Part shown: positions 16,938-27,203 of the stretch, in pieces
Layout: every line of letters starts with the position of its first letter
Numbering within the stretch: the stretch's first letter is position 1
DNA from: Cupriavidus gilardii
Lineage (GTDB): Bacteria; Pseudomonadota; Gammaproteobacteria; Burkholderiales; Burkholderiaceae
Reading direction: 5' to 3'
Assembly: GCF_013314895.1 (NCBI RefSeq)
Contig: NZ_JABTYE010000012.1
Location: 100,153 to 164,152, forward strand
Length of the DNA: 64,000 bases
The notes under the pieces: generated by a model
What the model saw: only the letters and a program-made list of their open reading frames with translations
What the model was told of the DNA's origin: nothing
Database searches by the model: none
Position numbers and translations under genes: made by a program

Positions 16938-19463
16938 ATGGACGACTCAACGACGCGCCTGCCGTCATTCGGCAAGAACGCGTCCGACGATTCCCTCTCT
17001 GACTCGCCCACTCCGTCGTCCGCCATGACTTTCTTCACCGCAGGAAGGCTGTCCGGCCTTGCTCCCACGTACTTCGACGCGGTTCTGAATACCAGGCTCG
17101 GCCTTGCTCACGGCAGGAATATCCTGTCCGTCCTGCTCCATCTCCACCACCGTTTCGTCGACAACGCAGAGAAGCTGACCGTCAATCATGCGGTTCTGTC
17201 GTTCGACGATATTGCTGCCGATGCATCGCTGTCGGCCGAGGGCAAGGGAGCACTGGTTCTGGAGCGCATTGCTGCCCGATTGACCGGCACTTTGGCGTGT
17301 CATGCCGATGAGCGCGCGGCCGCGGTCTGCGCGCGCGAGGTGGCGGCGCTGCTGGGCGATCGCGCCTTCCAGGAGCTGGAAACGGAAGCCCTGGCGCAGG
17401 CAACCGGCACAGGGCCGATGGAGCCCGACACGGCGGGGCTGACGCGGCGGCACGGCACCAATATCGCGCTCGACGGCGGCAGGATATCGATCCACAAGAC
17501 CACCGATTGGATGCATCGAGACCCGCTCACGCAACGGGCCGTACTGACCTCGGATATCGTGTTGTCCCTGCAGCTCGAGCGGGCCGACAACGTTGTGGCG
17601 CAGGCGGCCGGCGTCATCCGCCGCAAACTCGGAGAGCAGGGCATCGCGAATCACTATCAGCTGACCGCGGCAGTCACCGGGTGCTGTCTTTCCAGCGACG
17701 ACAGCTCGGTGCAGAAGGAACTGGATACCGTTCACGCCGGTTTCTGGGACAGGGTGAAAACGCTGCTGGAGCATCTGCTGGGCGTTGCCGGTATCTGCTT
17801 CCATCCGATCAAGCCGTGGCGAAAGCTGGAACTGCTGGAAACGCGGCCACGGGCGCTCAACGAAACGCTCCAGCCGCATGGCGCCTGCGGCCAGGGACAG
17901 CGGACTTGGCTCGAGGTCGGCCAGCCGACGCCGAAAGGGATCTGGCTGCGATCGCATCGTACCGATGGGTGGGGGCAAACGAAGCCCAATGCCAGCGTCG
18001 GCGTCGAGGTGGGCCACGAGGCGGCGACGAGGCAGGACGGGCTGCAGACGGTAGATGCCGCGCTTCGCGCGCTCGAGAGGGAACGGGCGAATGCGGCCCG
18101 GCATGCCGAGGCGCCACCCCAACCCCCGCTTCGGCCCCAGGCCGAAGGGCAGGCTCAAGCCGCAGCGGAGCCGGCAGCGGAGCATGCCGAAGCTGGTGCG
18201 CCACGGGCAGCGCAGTTCGCAGAAGCAGCACCGGCAACGCAGATTGCCGGCCCTGGCGTGCCTGTCCCGGAGCTCGTCCCGGCGACCGCGTCTTCTCATG
18301 CCCAGTTGACCGACGAGGAGGCTGCTGCGCTGACGCAGAATGCCTACTTCCGGCATCTCGCCACCCTCTATGGCGACGAGGCCGCCATGGCCGCCGTCGA
18401 TGGCGCCCGCCTGCGTGCCGGCGAACTGCCGACGCCGGAGGAGATCGAGCGGATGGAACGGGTGGCCAGCAGCTTCAGCGGCGTGGGCAGCGCGAAGCAG
18501 CTGGCACACGTCCTGGTGGTCGACATATGGCCCCAGAATGTGCGGCATGGCAATTACGGGCATGCGGCCGCAACGATTCGCGGCCCGCGGGTGGTCGCCG
18601 ACGGACCCTCGGGTCTACAGGCATGGCCGAAGACGCATCACAGCCTCTGGCCCGCCGAGCCGCCGCTGACCCTCCTGACATCGGTGGAGTCGTTCGTATC
18701 GCGGTCTTATCGGGCGGACAAGTACAACATGGTCTCGGATCGCGCTGCTGAAGGGCTGAGCAGCGGCGCCTATGATTTGCGGCCGGCGCAGAAGCTCTAC
18801 ACCGTCGGCGGGCAGACGCGGGCTGCCGTCAGTGCGAACAAGGTCTATCTGCCCTTGTTCGGCCAAAACGCGCTCGACGACCGCACCGCGGCTGCGCGTC
18901 CCTGCCTGTTCGGCCTGAGCGCCCGCCGCATGCGCGACCGATGGCAAGCCACCTCCCAGGCGGAGTTCCGGCTATGGAGCATGAAGAACAACTGTGCTGG
19001 ATCCGTTCTCGCCATGCTGCGCGCCGGCGGAGCGCAAATCTTCGCCAGGAAACCGACCAACTACCGCGGCGGCATGTTGCCGACGGACGCGCAAAAGTAC
19101 GCCGCCCAAGTGGCATCCGAGATCGATGGCTTGAATCAAAGGGCAGACAAGCTGATCGACATCTATCGCACGGAGTACAAGGGCAACGCCGACGTGTCCC
19201 TGGAAGAGGCGTGGCAGCACTATGTCGAACGCCACAACGACAAGCTGCAATCGCTCCTCACGCGGGCGGAGGTGCACTCCGACGATCCGTTGGTCTTGAT
19301 GAAGGCGGCGCGCCGGCTGCTGAAGGAACGCGATCTCGAGAGGCGGCCCGACGCGCTGGGCGTACTTTGCGGCTTGCGCAACCGGATGTGCGAACTCAGC
19401 CAGGCAGACCGCGGTGCGACGTCCGCTCCGCCGGCCCTGGGCATGCTGAGCGGGCTGGCGTAG
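16938..19463 (+). CDS. Large unknown effector-like protein with a His...Asn-Asn-Cys arrangement
   Basis: Protein of 841 residues that I do not recognise. The N-terminus (about 1-30) is rich in Ser, Asp, Pro and Thr with no hydrophobic signal, as in type III secreted proteins. Residues about 30-370 form a Cys-containing, mostly helical-looking region. Residues about 375-455 are an Ala/Pro/Glu/Gln linker. The C-terminal part has VVDIWPQNVRHGNYGHAAAT (His542), a Trp-Pro pair region (GLQAWPKTHHSLWP), and MKNNCAGSVLAMLRAGGA (Cys686). His before Cys, with Asn in front of the Cys, is the order seen in circularly permuted papain-like hydrolases; this is inference. The ATG at 16938 directly follows GTAGG, a poor spacing, and an ATG at 17025 is possible. 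It ends before the abm operon. Confidence 0.55.
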   Translation: MDDSTTRLPSFGKNASDDSLSDSPTPSSAMTFFTAGRLSGLAPTYFDAVLNTRLGLAHGRNILSVLLHLHHRFVDNAEKLTVNHAVLSFDDIAADASLSAEGKGALVLERIAARLTGTLACHADERAAAVCAREVAALLGDRAFQELETEALAQATGTGPMEPDTAGLTRRHGTNIALDGGRISIHKTTDWMHRDPLTQRAVLTSDIVLSLQLERADNVVAQAAGVIRRKLGEQGIANHYQLTAAVTGCCLSSDDSSVQKELDTVHAGFWDRVKTLLEHLLGVAGICFHPIKPWRKLELLETRPRALNETLQPHGACGQGQRTWLEVGQPTPKGIWLRSHRTDGWGQTKPNASVGVEVGHEAATRQDGLQTVDAALRALERERANAARHAEAPPQPPLRPQAEGQAQAAAEPAAEHAEAGAPRAAQFAEAAPATQIAGPGVPVPELVPATASSHAQLTDEEAAALTQNAYFRHLATLYGDEAAMAAVDGARLRAGELPTPEEIERMERVASSFSGVGSAKQLAHVLVVDIWPQNVRHGNYGHAAATIRGPRVVADGPSGLQAWPKTHHSLWPAEPPLTLLTSVESFVSRSYRADKYNMVSDRAAEGLSSGAYDLRPAQKLYTVGGQTRAAVSANKVYLPLFGQNALDDRTAAARPCLFGLSARRMRDRWQATSQAEFRLWSMKNNCAGSVLAMLRAGGAQIFARKPTNYRGGMLPTDAQKYAAQVASEIDGLNQRADKLIDIYRTEYKGNADVSLEEAWQHYVERHNDKLQSLLTRAEVHSDDPLVLMKAARRLLKERDLERRPDALGVLCGLRNRMCELSQADRGATSAPPALGMLSGLA

Positions 19464-19543
19464 CGCATCGGGCCTGGTGTTGCTGTCGTGGCGGACGTCC
19501 GTCGGCCACGACATCGCACTTGCACCTCGCCCCGATTCGGCCT

Positions 19544-19565
19544 AATATTTTAGGCATAAAATATT
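19544..19565. promoter_or_regulatory. AT-rich palindrome upstream of the 2-aminobenzoate operon
   Basis: AATATTTTA (19544-19552), 4-nt spacer GGCA, TAAAATATT (19557-19565): a perfect 9-bp inverted repeat of pure A/T in a GC-rich genome, 55 bp before abmA. It has the size and symmetry of a MarR- or TetR-type operator or of an overlapping promoter. No regulator gene for it is in the window. Confidence 0.6.
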
Positions 19566-19619
19566 TCGGCTTGCAGTAATGTGGCGCTTTCGGCGACACA
19601 CCCGGGCGAGGAGACATAG

Positions 19620-21989
19620 ATGCGCGTGCTATGCATTGGCGGCGGACCGGCCGGCCTCTACTTCGGCCTGCTGATGAAGCGGCAGGATCCACGCCACGAG
19701 GTGGTGGTGGTCGAGCGCAACCGGCCGTACGACACCTTCGGTTGGGGCGTGGTGTTCTCGGACGCCACCATGGAAAACCTGCGCGAGGCCGATCCGGAGA
19801 GCGCGCGCGAGATCGACGCGGCGTTCAATCACTGGGACGACATCGACATCCATTTCCGCGGCCGCACGATCCGTTCGAGCGGGCACGGCTTCATCGGCAT
19901 CGGCCGCAAGCGGCTGCTGAACATCCTGCAGGCGCGCTGCGAAGCGCTCGGCGTGCAGCTGGTGTTCGAGACCGACGTGCAGGACGACCAGGCGCTGGCG
20001 GAGAAGTATGGCGCCGACCTGGTGATCGCCTCGGACGGCGTCAACAGCCGCGTGCGCACGCGCTACGCCGAGACCTTCGCGCCGGATATCGATACGCGGC
20101 AGTGCCGTTTCGTCTGGCTCGGCACAAAAAAGCGCTTCGACGCCTTCACCTTCGCCTTTGAGCAGACCGAGCACGGCTGGTTTCAGGCGCATGCCTACCG
20201 CTTCGACGACGACACCTCCACCTTTATCGTCGAGACGCCGGAATCGGTCTGGCGCGCCGCGGGCATCGAGCAGATGGACCAGCAGCAGGGCATCGCCTAC
20301 TGCGAGCGGCTGTTCGCCAGGTATCTCGATGGGCAGCCGCTGATCAGCAATGCCACCCACCTGCGCGGCTCGGCCAATTGGATCCGCTTCAACCGCGTGA
20401 TCTGCAACACCTGGGTGCACTGGAACACGCTAGCCGGCGGCCGCCGCGTGCCGGTAGTGCTGATGGGCGATGCCGCCCACACCGCGCACTTCTCGATCGG
20501 CTCGGGCACCAAGCTGGCGCTGGAAGATGCGATCGATCTGGCCGGCAATCTGCAGGGCATGACGCAGCCGGGCCCCGACGCGCTGGACGAGGCGTTGCGC
20601 CGCTACGAGGCCACGCGCAGCGTCGAGGTGCTGAAGATCCAGAACGCCGCGCGCAATTCCACCGAATGGTTCGAGAACGTCGAGCGCTATGCGCGGCTGG
20701 CGCCCGAGCAGTTCGCCTATTCGCTGCTGACGCGCTCGCAGCGCATCTCGCACGAGAACCTGCGGCTGCGCGACCGCACCTATGTCGAGAGCTACGAGCG
20801 CTGGCTGGCGCGCCAGGCCGGCGTGCCAGAGGAAAGCCTGCGCGTGCATGACGGTGCGCTGCCGCCGATGTTCACGCCGTATCGCGTGCGCGGCCTGACG
20901 CTGAAGAACCGCGTGGTGGTGTCCCCGATGGCGATGTATTCGTGCGTCGACGGCGTGCCGGGGGACTTCCATCTGGTGCATCTCGGCGCCCGCGCGCAGG
21001 GCGGCGCCGGCCTGGTGATGGCGGAGATGACCTGCGTCTCGCCCGACGCGCGAATCACGCCCGGATGTCCGGGCTTGTGGAACGACGCACAACGCGACGC
21101 CTGGCGGCGGATCGTCGATTTCGTGCATGCCGGCACCGGCGTGGCCAGCGGCGCGCGTATCGGCATGCAGCTGGGCCATGCCGGCCGCAAGGGCTCGACG
21201 CAGCTCGGCTGGCAGGCGATGGACCATCCACTGCCCGACGGCAACTGGCCGTTGATCTCCGCCTCGCCGCTGCCGTATCTGCCCGGCATCTCGCAGGTGC
21301 CGCGCGCGATGACGCGCGAGGACATGGACCGCGTGCGCGACGATTTCGTGGCCGCCACCCGGCGCGCCGCCGAGGCCGGTTTCGACTGGCTGGAGCTGCA
21401 CTGCGCTCACGGCTATCTGCTGTCGTCGTTCATTTCGCCGCTGACCAACCAGCGCGACGACGAATACGGCGGCCCGCTGGCCAACCGGCTGCGCTACCCG
21501 CTCGAGGTGTTCGCCGCGGTGCGCGAGGTGTGGCCATCGCAGCGGCCGATGTCGGTCCGCATTTCGGCGCACGACTGGGTCGAGGGCGGCATCACGCCCG
21601 ACGACGCGGTCGAGATCGCGCGCGCCTTCAAGGCGGCCGGCGCGGATCTGATCGACTGCTCGTCGGGGCAGGTCACGCCCGAGCAGAAGCCGGTCTATGG
21701 CCGCATGTACCAGACGCCGTTCGCCGATCGCATCCGCAACGAAGCCGGCATTCCGACCATCGCGGTCGGCGCGATCTCGGAGGCCGATCATGTCGACAGC
21801 ATTATTGCCGCGGGCCGCGCCGACCTGTGTGCGATCGCGCGGCCCCATCTGGCCGATCCGGCGTGGACACTGCATCAGGCCGCGAAACTGGGCTTCCGCC
21901 CGGTCGACTGGCCGGTGCAGTACCAGGCCGGCAAGCGGCAACTGGAAACCAACTTCGAACGCGCCGCGGTGCTGGCGGGGGCACGATGA
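19620..21989 (+). CDS. abmA: 2-aminobenzoyl-CoA monooxygenase/reductase (fused two-flavin enzyme)
   Basis: Bifunctional flavoprotein of 789 residues. Residues 1 to about 400 are a group-A FAD monooxygenase ([14 protein letters not shown] dinucleotide motif at 3-16, then [22 protein letters not shown]). From residue 417 on there is an old-yellow-enzyme FMN domain ([30 protein letters not shown] with His594/His597, GGPLANR). In Azoarcus evansii this fusion hydroxylates 2-aminobenzoyl-CoA at C5 and then reduces the ring, giving a non-aromatic CoA ester. Databases often call such proteins salicylyl-CoA 5-hydroxylase/oxidoreductase. The dedicated ligase, the RidA gene and the operon content favour the aminobenzoate role. 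It overlaps the next gene by 4 bp (ATGA). Confidence 0.85.
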   Translation: MRVLCIGGGPAGLYFGLLMKRQDPRHEVVVVERNRPYDTFGWGVVFSDATMENLREADPESAREIDAAFNHWDDIDIHFRGRTIRSSGHGFIGIGRKRLLNILQARCEALGVQLVFETDVQDDQALAEKYGADLVIASDGVNSRVRTRYAETFAPDIDTRQCRFVWLGTKKRFDAFTFAFEQTEHGWFQAHAYRFDDDTSTFIVETPESVWRAAGIEQMDQQQGIAYCERLFARYLDGQPLISNATHLRGSANWIRFNRVICNTWVHWNTLAGGRRVPVVLMGDAAHTAHFSIGSGTKLALEDAIDLAGNLQGMTQPGPDALDEALRRYEATRSVEVLKIQNAARNSTEWFENVERYARLAPEQFAYSLLTRSQRISHENLRLRDRTYVESYERWLARQAGVPEESLRVHDGALPPMFTPYRVRGLTLKNRVVVSPMAMYSCVDGVPGDFHLVHLGARAQGGAGLVMAEMTCVSPDARITPGCPGLWNDAQRDAWRRIVDFVHAGTGVASGARIGMQLGHAGRKGSTQLGWQAMDHPLPDGNWPLISASPLPYLPGISQVPRAMTREDMDRVRDDFVAATRRAAEAGFDWLELHCAHGYLLSSFISPLTNQRDDEYGGPLANRLRYPLEVFAAVREVWPSQRPMSVRISAHDWVEGGITPDDAVEIARAFKAAGADLIDCSSGQVTPEQKPVYGRMYQTPFADRIRNEAGIPTIAVGAISEADHVDSIIAAGRADLCAIARPHLADPAWTLHQAAKLGFRPVDWPVQYQAGKRQLETNFERAAVLAGAR

Positions 21990-22792
21990 GCGCCGATCGT
22001 TCGTCGTTGCCGCTGCAGGGCCGCCACGCGCTCGTCACCGGCGGGGCGCGTGGCATTGGCGCGGCGATTGCCGCCCGGCTGCTGGCCGATGGCGCCAACG
22101 TGACGCTGCTGGGCCGCGACGGCGACGCGCTGGCGCGGGCGGCGGAACGGCTCGGGCATGACCATGCCGGTGCGCAGTTGCACACGGTGCAGGCGGACGT
22201 CAGCGATGCCGACAGCGTGGCCCATGCGTTCGAGGGGGCGGCGCAGGCGCTGGGTCCGATCGGCGTGCTCGTCAACAACGCCGGCCAGGCGCACAGCGCG
22301 CCGATTGCGAAGACCGATCTGGCGCTGTGGCGCCGCATGCTGGATGTGAATCTGACCGGCACCTTCCTGTGCACGCAGGCGGCGCTGCCGCCGATGCGCG
22401 AAGCAGGCTGGGGGCGCGTGGTCAACGTCGCCAGCACCGCGGCGCTGACCGGCTACGCGTACGTGACGGCCTACTGCGCCGCCAAGCACGGCGTGCTCGG
22501 CCTGACGCGCGCGCTGGCGCTCGAACTGGCGCGCAGCGGCGTCACGGTCAATGCCGTGTGCCCCGGCTATACCGATACCGACATCGTGCGCGAGGCGGTC
22601 GCCAATATCGTCGGCAAGACCGGCCGCACCGAGGAGCAGGCGCGGGCGGAACTGGCCGGCCGCAATCCGCAGCGACGGCTGGTGGATCCCGACGAAGTGG
22701 CCGACGCGGTGGCCTGGCTGTGCCGGCCGTCGGCGAGCGCGATCACGGGTCAGGCGATCGCGGTGGCCGGCGGCGAGGTGATGGCCGGCTGA
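21986..22792 (+). CDS. abmB: Short-chain dehydrogenase/reductase (3-hydroxyacyl-CoA dehydrogenase type)
   Basis: NAD(P)-dependent oxidoreductase of 268 residues with the classical SDR signatures: TGGARGIG at 18-25, NNAG at 97-100 and the catalytic Ser150, Tyr163, Lys167 (YCAAK). In the abm cluster this position is given to a beta-hydroxyacyl-CoA dehydrogenase acting after ring reduction. It starts inside the abmA stop codon (ATGA overlap), so translation is coupled. An octamer tandem repeat separates it from the next gene. The symbol follows the Azoarcus naming from memory. Confidence 0.8.
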   Translation: MSADRSSLPLQGRHALVTGGARGIGAAIAARLLADGANVTLLGRDGDALARAAERLGHDHAGAQLHTVQADVSDADSVAHAFEGAAQALGPIGVLVNNAGQAHSAPIAKTDLALWRRMLDVNLTGTFLCTQAALPPMREAGWGRVVNVASTAALTGYAYVTAYCAAKHGVLGLTRALALELARSGVTVNAVCPGYTDTDIVREAVANIVGKTGRTEEQARAELAGRNPQRRLVDPDEVADAVAWLCRPSASAITGQAIAVAGGEVMAG

Positions 22793-22830
22793 ACGGGATT
22801 TCGGCGAGAACGAACCGCCAACGGCGAACC

Positions 22831-22886
22831 GACACATCGACACATCGACACATCGACACATCGACACATCGACACATCGACACATC
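22831..22886 (+). repeat. Seven tandem copies of an 8-bp unit (GACACATC)
   Basis: Seven exact copies of GACACATC, then a partial GAC, lie between the SDR stop and the start codon of the crotonase-family gene at 22901. The array ends 14 bp before the ATG. An exact octamer array of this kind is prone to slipped-strand changes in copy number, which would alter the spacing and leader of a co-translated operon. Confidence 0.95.
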
Positions 22887-22900
22887 GACGAGAGAACCAG

Positions 22901-23752
22901 ATGAACGAGATCGCACTGGACATGCGCCACCACAAGCGCGGCTTCGCGGACTTCGCGCCGCGCCACTTCCTGTGGTCGGTATCCGATGACGGCAAGGTCG
23001 GCACCGTGACGCTGAACCGCCCCGAGCGCAAGAATCCGCTGACCTTCGACGCCTACGCGGAATTGCGCGATCTGTTCCGCGCGCTGGTCTACGCCAGCGA
23101 CATCAAGGCGGTGGTGGTGCAGGGCGCAGGCGGCAACTTCTGCTCGGGCGGCGACGTGCACGAGATCATCGGCCCACTGACGAAGATGGCGATGCCCGAG
23201 CTGCTCGACTTCACGCGCATGACCGGCGATCTGGTCAAGGCAATGCGTGCGTGTCCGCAGCCGATCATCGCGGCGGTCGATGGCGTCTGCGCCGGCGCGG
23301 GCGCGATGATCGCGCTCGCCTCCGACATGCGGCTGGCCACCGAGTCGGCGCGCACGGCCTTCCTGTTCGTGCGGGTCGGCCTTGCCGGCGCCGACATGGG
23401 CGCCTGCACGCTGCTGCCGCGAATGATCGGGCAGGGGCGCGCCAGCGAACTGCTCTATACCGGCCGCGCGATGAGCGCGCAGGAGGGGCTGCAATGGGGC
23501 TTCTTCAACGCGCTGCACGCGCCCGAGCGGCTGGGCGACGAGGCCGCCGCGCTGGCCGCACAGCTTGCCGCGGGCCCGACCTTCGCGCATGGCGTCACCA
23601 AGAAGCTGCTGCACCAGGAATGGAACATGGGGCTCGACGAGGCCATCGAGGCCGAGGCGCAGGCCCAGGCGATCTGCATGCAGACCGGCGACTTCCGCCG
23701 CGCCTACGAGGCCTTCGTCGCCAAGGCCAAGCCGGTGTTTGAAGGCAACTGA
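22901..23752 (+). CDS. abmF: Crotonase-family enzyme (enoyl-CoA hydratase/isomerase fold)
   Basis: Protein of 283 residues with the crotonase fold: [16 protein letters not shown], the oxyanion-hole segment [16 protein letters not shown] (about 72-86) and [16 protein letters not shown]. Aligned by eye with rat enoyl-CoA hydratase, the two catalytic glutamates are replaced by Met136 and Arg158, while Asp165 in [13 protein letters not shown] lines up with the Asp used by dienoyl-CoA isomerases. It may therefore isomerise or hydrolyse the reduced ring instead of hydrating a simple enoyl-CoA. The ATG follows GAGAG. It is the third gene of the operon, 15 bp before the acyl-CoA dehydrogenase gene. 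Confidence 0.78.
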   Translation: MNEIALDMRHHKRGFADFAPRHFLWSVSDDGKVGTVTLNRPERKNPLTFDAYAELRDLFRALVYASDIKAVVVQGAGGNFCSGGDVHEIIGPLTKMAMPELLDFTRMTGDLVKAMRACPQPIIAAVDGVCAGAGAMIALASDMRLATESARTAFLFVRVGLAGADMGACTLLPRMIGQGRASELLYTGRAMSAQEGLQWGFFNALHAPERLGDEAAALAAQLAAGPTFAHGVTKKLLHQEWNMGLDEAIEAEAQAQAICMQTGDFRRAYEAFVAKAKPVFEGN

Positions 23753-23767
23753 GCGAGGGAAATCGAC

Positions 23768-24976
23768 ATGACCGGCTGGCAAGACGATCTGGCGCTGCCA
23801 TTCTTCGACGATGCGCATCGCACGCTGGCGCGCGAGCTCGACGCCTGGTGCGCGCGTTCACTGTCGGCGCAGCCGCATGCGCCCGGCGCCGATGTCGACG
23901 CGGACTGCCGGGCGCTGGTGCGGCAGCTTGGCGAGGCCGGCTGGCTGCGCTACTGCGTGCCGCGCGCCTACGGCGGCGCGCTCGACCAGCTCGACTCGCG
24001 CGCGCTGTGCCTGCTGCGCGAGACGCTGGCGCGCCATGACGGGCTGGCCGACTTCGCCTTCGCGATGCAGGGGCTGGGTTCGGGCGCGATCACGCTGGCG
24101 GGCGACGAGCCGCTGCGGCAGCGCTATCTGCCGCGCGTCGCGCGGGGCGAGGCGATCGCTGCCTTCGCGCTGTCCGAGCCGGAGGCCGGCTCGGATGTCG
24201 CCGCGATGCAGTGCACGGCGACGCTGGACGGCGACCACTACGTGCTCGACGGCGTCAAGACCTGGATCTCGAACGGCGGCATCGCCGACTTCTACTGCGT
24301 GTTCGCGCGTACCGGCGAAGCACCGGGCGCGCGCGGCATCACGGCCTTCGTCGTCGATGCCGATACGCCGGGCCTGCAGATCGCCGAGCGCATCGACGTG
24401 ATGGCGCCGCATCCGCTCGCGACGCTGCGCTTCGACGGCTGCCGCGTGCCCGTGGCGCAGCGGCTCGGCGAGCCGGGGCAAGGCTTCAAGCTGGCGATGA
24501 TGACGCTCGACATCTTCCGCGCCTCGGTGGCGGCCGCCGCGCTGGGCTTCGGCCGCGCGGCGCTGGACGAGGCGATTGCGCGCGCCACCGCGCGATCGAT
24601 GTTCGGCGGCAAGCTGGCCGACCTGCAGCTGACGCAGGCCGCGCTCGGCGAGATGGCGACCGCGCTGGACGCGGCCGCGCTGTTGACATGGCGCGCGGCG
24701 TGGCTGCGCGACACGCATGCGGGCGGTAGTCCGGGCCGCGGTCAGGGCCGCACCACGCGCGAGGCCGCAATGGCCAAGATGACCGCCACCGAGAACGCCC
24801 AGATGGTGATCGATCGCGCGGTGCAGCTGTTCGGCGGACTTGGCGTGCGCATCGGCAGCCGGGTCGAGAGCCTGTACCGGGAAATCCGGTCGCTGCGCAT
24901 CTACGAGGGCGCCACCGAAGTGCAGAAGCTCATCGTCGCGCGCGAAACGCTGGCCGCGCGGCAACCGCGGTCCTGA
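23768..24976 (+). CDS. abmC: Acyl-CoA dehydrogenase family protein
   Basis: FAD-dependent dehydrogenase of 402 residues: [16 protein letters not shown] and [14 protein letters not shown] form the flavin/substrate pocket. The C-terminal [16 protein letters not shown] contains the likely catalytic Glu380 at the position used by medium-chain acyl-CoA dehydrogenases. In this operon it would oxidise an alicyclic or dicarboxylic CoA intermediate after ring reduction. An electron-transferring flavoprotein would be needed and is not in the window. A short Gly/Ser/Arg insertion ([12 protein letters not shown]) before the last helix pair is slightly unusual. Confidence 0.85.
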   Translation: MTGWQDDLALPFFDDAHRTLARELDAWCARSLSAQPHAPGADVDADCRALVRQLGEAGWLRYCVPRAYGGALDQLDSRALCLLRETLARHDGLADFAFAMQGLGSGAITLAGDEPLRQRYLPRVARGEAIAAFALSEPEAGSDVAAMQCTATLDGDHYVLDGVKTWISNGGIADFYCVFARTGEAPGARGITAFVVDADTPGLQIAERIDVMAPHPLATLRFDGCRVPVAQRLGEPGQGFKLAMMTLDIFRASVAAAALGFGRAALDEAIARATARSMFGGKLADLQLTQAALGEMATALDAAALLTWRAAWLRDTHAGGSPGRGQGRTTREAAMAKMTATENAQMVIDRAVQLFGGLGVRIGSRVESLYREIRSLRIYEGATEVQKLIVARETLAARQPRS

Positions 24977-25020
24977 CCGCGCGCTCCACAGAACGAGCGC
25001 CGCCCATCAAGGAGACAGCC

Positions 25021-26691
25021 ATGGCGAGCACAGCCCATATCGATACCTTCGCTCAGGACCGCCTGCCGCCGCGCGAGGCGTGGCCGGTGTTCCTGTTCAA
25101 CGAGGACACGCGTTACCCCGAGCGGCTCAATGCGGCCGTCGAACTGGTCGATCGCCATGTGCGCGAAGGTCGCGGCGAACGCACCGCGATCCGCTATCCC
25201 GATACCGGCAGCGCGGGCGGCTTCGCCACCGTCAGCTATGCCGAGCTGGCCGCGCTGACCAACCGCATCGCGCGCGTGCTGACCGAGGACATGGGGCTGG
25301 TGCCCGGCAACCGCATCCTGCTGCGCGGCCCGAACAATCTGATGATGGCCGCGAGCCTGCTGGCGACGCTGAAGGCCGGCCTGATCGCGGTGCCGACCAT
25401 GCCGCTGCTGCGCGCGCGCGAGCTGAAGCAGGTGATCGACCGCGCCGAGGTCGGCGCCGCGCTGTGCGACGCGCGGCTGCGCGAAGAGCTCGATGCGAAC
25501 ATGCGCGAAGGCGGCGAGTTTCACTGCCCGACGATGCGGCAGGTGCTGTGCTTCAACGGCAGCGGCCCGGGCTCGCTCGAAGCAGCGCTGGAAGGCAAGC
25601 CCGACGACTTCGCCGCCTGCGATACGGCCAGCGACGATATCTGCCTGATCGCCTTCACCAGCGGCACCACGGGCCAGCCCAAGGGCACCGTGCATTTCCA
25701 TCGCGACGTGCTCGCAATGTGCGATCTGTTCCCGCGGCACGTATTGCGGCCGACGCCGGACGACGTGTTCTGCGGCACGCCGCCGCTGGCCTTTACCTTC
25801 GGCCTCGGCGGGCTGCTGTGCTTCCCGCTGCGGATCGGCGCCTCGACGGTGCTGGCCGAGAAGCTGACGCCGGAAACGCTGCTGGGCCTGATCCAGGACG
25901 CGCGCGCAACCATCGTCTTCACCGCGCCGACCTTCTATCGCCAGATGGCCGCGGCGGCGGGGCGCTACGACCTGTCCAGCCTGAAGAAGAGCGTGTCGGC
26001 CGGCGAGGCGCTGCCCGATGCGACGCGGCAGAGCTGGAAGGCGGCCACCGGCATCGAGATGACCGACGGTATCGGCGGCACCGAGATGATGCACATCTTC
26101 ATCTCGAGCGCCGGCGACGAGGTGCGGCCCGGCGCGATCGGCAAGGTGGTGCCCGGCTATGTCGCGCGCATCGTCGACGAGAACATGCAGACGCTGCCGC
26201 CCGGCGTGCCTGGCAAGCTGGCGGTGCAGGGACCGACCGGCTGCCGCTACCTCGACGATCCGCGCCAGGCCAACTACGTGCGCGACGGCTGGAACCTGCC
26301 CGGCGATACCTTCGTGATGGACGCCGACGGCTACTACTTCTATCAGGCGCGCTCGGACGACATGATCGTCTCGGCAGGCTACAACATTGCCGGTCCCGAG
26401 GTCGAGGCCGCGCTGATGCAGCACGAGGCCGTGGCCGAATGCGGCGTCGTCGGTGCGCCCGACGACGGGCGCGGCCAGGTGGTGGCCGCCTATGTGGTGC
26501 TGCGTCCCGGCTTTGAGGGCGACGATGCGATGCGCGTGACGCTGCAGGAGCACGTCAAGCGGCAAATCGCGCCGTACAAGTATCCACGCCGCATCCACTT
26601 CGTCGACGCGCTGCCGCGCACCGAGACCGGCAAGCTGCAGCGCTTCCGGCTGCGGCAGATGGCCGAGCAAAACGGGGTTCCCACGTCATGA
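25021..26691 (+). CDS. abmG: 2-aminobenzoate-CoA ligase
   Basis: ANL-family aryl-CoA ligase of 556 residues that activates 2-aminobenzoate with ATP and CoA. It has the AMP-binding loop [15 protein letters not shown] (Thr213-Lys221 region), the [16 protein letters not shown] adenine-binding motif, [17 protein letters not shown] (hinge), and catalytic Lys538 in [11 protein letters not shown]. The benzoate-CoA ligase-like tail and its operon partners favour an aromatic acid; anthranilate is inferred from context, not from specificity residues. GGAGA precedes the ATG. Its last 4 bases overlap the thioesterase gene (ATGA). Confidence 0.85.
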   Translation: MASTAHIDTFAQDRLPPREAWPVFLFNEDTRYPERLNAAVELVDRHVREGRGERTAIRYPDTGSAGGFATVSYAELAALTNRIARVLTEDMGLVPGNRILLRGPNNLMMAASLLATLKAGLIAVPTMPLLRARELKQVIDRAEVGAALCDARLREELDANMREGGEFHCPTMRQVLCFNGSGPGSLEAALEGKPDDFAACDTASDDICLIAFTSGTTGQPKGTVHFHRDVLAMCDLFPRHVLRPTPDDVFCGTPPLAFTFGLGGLLCFPLRIGASTVLAEKLTPETLLGLIQDARATIVFTAPTFYRQMAAAAGRYDLSSLKKSVSAGEALPDATRQSWKAATGIEMTDGIGGTEMMHIFISSAGDEVRPGAIGKVVPGYVARIVDENMQTLPPGVPGKLAVQGPTGCRYLDDPRQANYVRDGWNLPGDTFVMDADGYYFYQARSDDMIVSAGYNIAGPEVEAALMQHEAVAECGVVGAPDDGRGQVVAAYVVLRPGFEGDDAMRVTLQEHVKRQIAPYKYPRRIHFVDALPRTETGKLQRFRLRQMAEQNGVPTS

Positions 26692-27191
26692 CGGCGGCGG
26701 CGACCTTCCGCAACACGGTGCGGGTGCGCTTCAAGGATTGCGATGCCGCCGGCATCGTGTTCTTTCCGCGCTATTTCGAGATGCTGAACGATCTGGTCGA
26801 GGACTGGTTTCGCGAGGCGCTCGACTGGCCGTTCGAACGGATGCATGGCGCCGACCGCGCCGGCGTGCCGACCGCCGACCTGCAATGCCGCTTCGTCGCG
26901 CCGAGCCGGATGGGCGAGGTGCTGACGCGCGAGCTGGCGGTGACGCGGCTGGGCAGTTCGAGCTGCACGCTGCGGGTGCGTTTTCTCGGCGCGGAACACG
27001 ACGGGCGGGCGGACCTGCGCGTCGAGTTCGGCCAGCGCCTGGTCTGCGTCGATACCGCGCGCATCGCGCCGCGACCCTTTCCCGCGCCGGTGCGCGAGGC
27101 GATGGCCCGCTTCCTCGACGAGGCGCCCGCCGCCGCATCGGCCGCAGCGGTCACCTCGGCCACCGCGGCCTCTACTTCTTTGAGTTCCTGA
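26688..27191 (+). CDS. abmE: Hotdog-fold acyl-CoA thioesterase (4-HBT type)
   Basis: Thioesterase of 167 residues. The 4-hydroxybenzoyl-CoA thioesterase motif [23 protein letters not shown] spans about residues 13-35, with Asp17 or Asp19 as the catalytic acid. In CoA-dependent aromatic pathways such enzymes release CoA from stalled or unproductive esters, a rescue role. The start codon overlaps the ligase stop. The C-terminus ends in a Thr/Ser/Ala-rich stretch after the fold. Confidence 0.85.
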   Translation: MTAAATFRNTVRVRFKDCDAAGIVFFPRYFEMLNDLVEDWFREALDWPFERMHGADRAGVPTADLQCRFVAPSRMGEVLTRELAVTRLGSSSCTLRVRFLGAEHDGRADLRVEFGQRLVCVDTARIAPRPFPAPVREAMARFLDEAPAAASAAAVTSATAASTSLSS

Positions 27192-27203
27192 CGAGTCCAA
27201 GCT

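Noticed and set aside
22831..22886. CRISPR-like array
   Set aside because: The units are 8 bp, contiguous and without spacers, so this is a simple tandem repeat.
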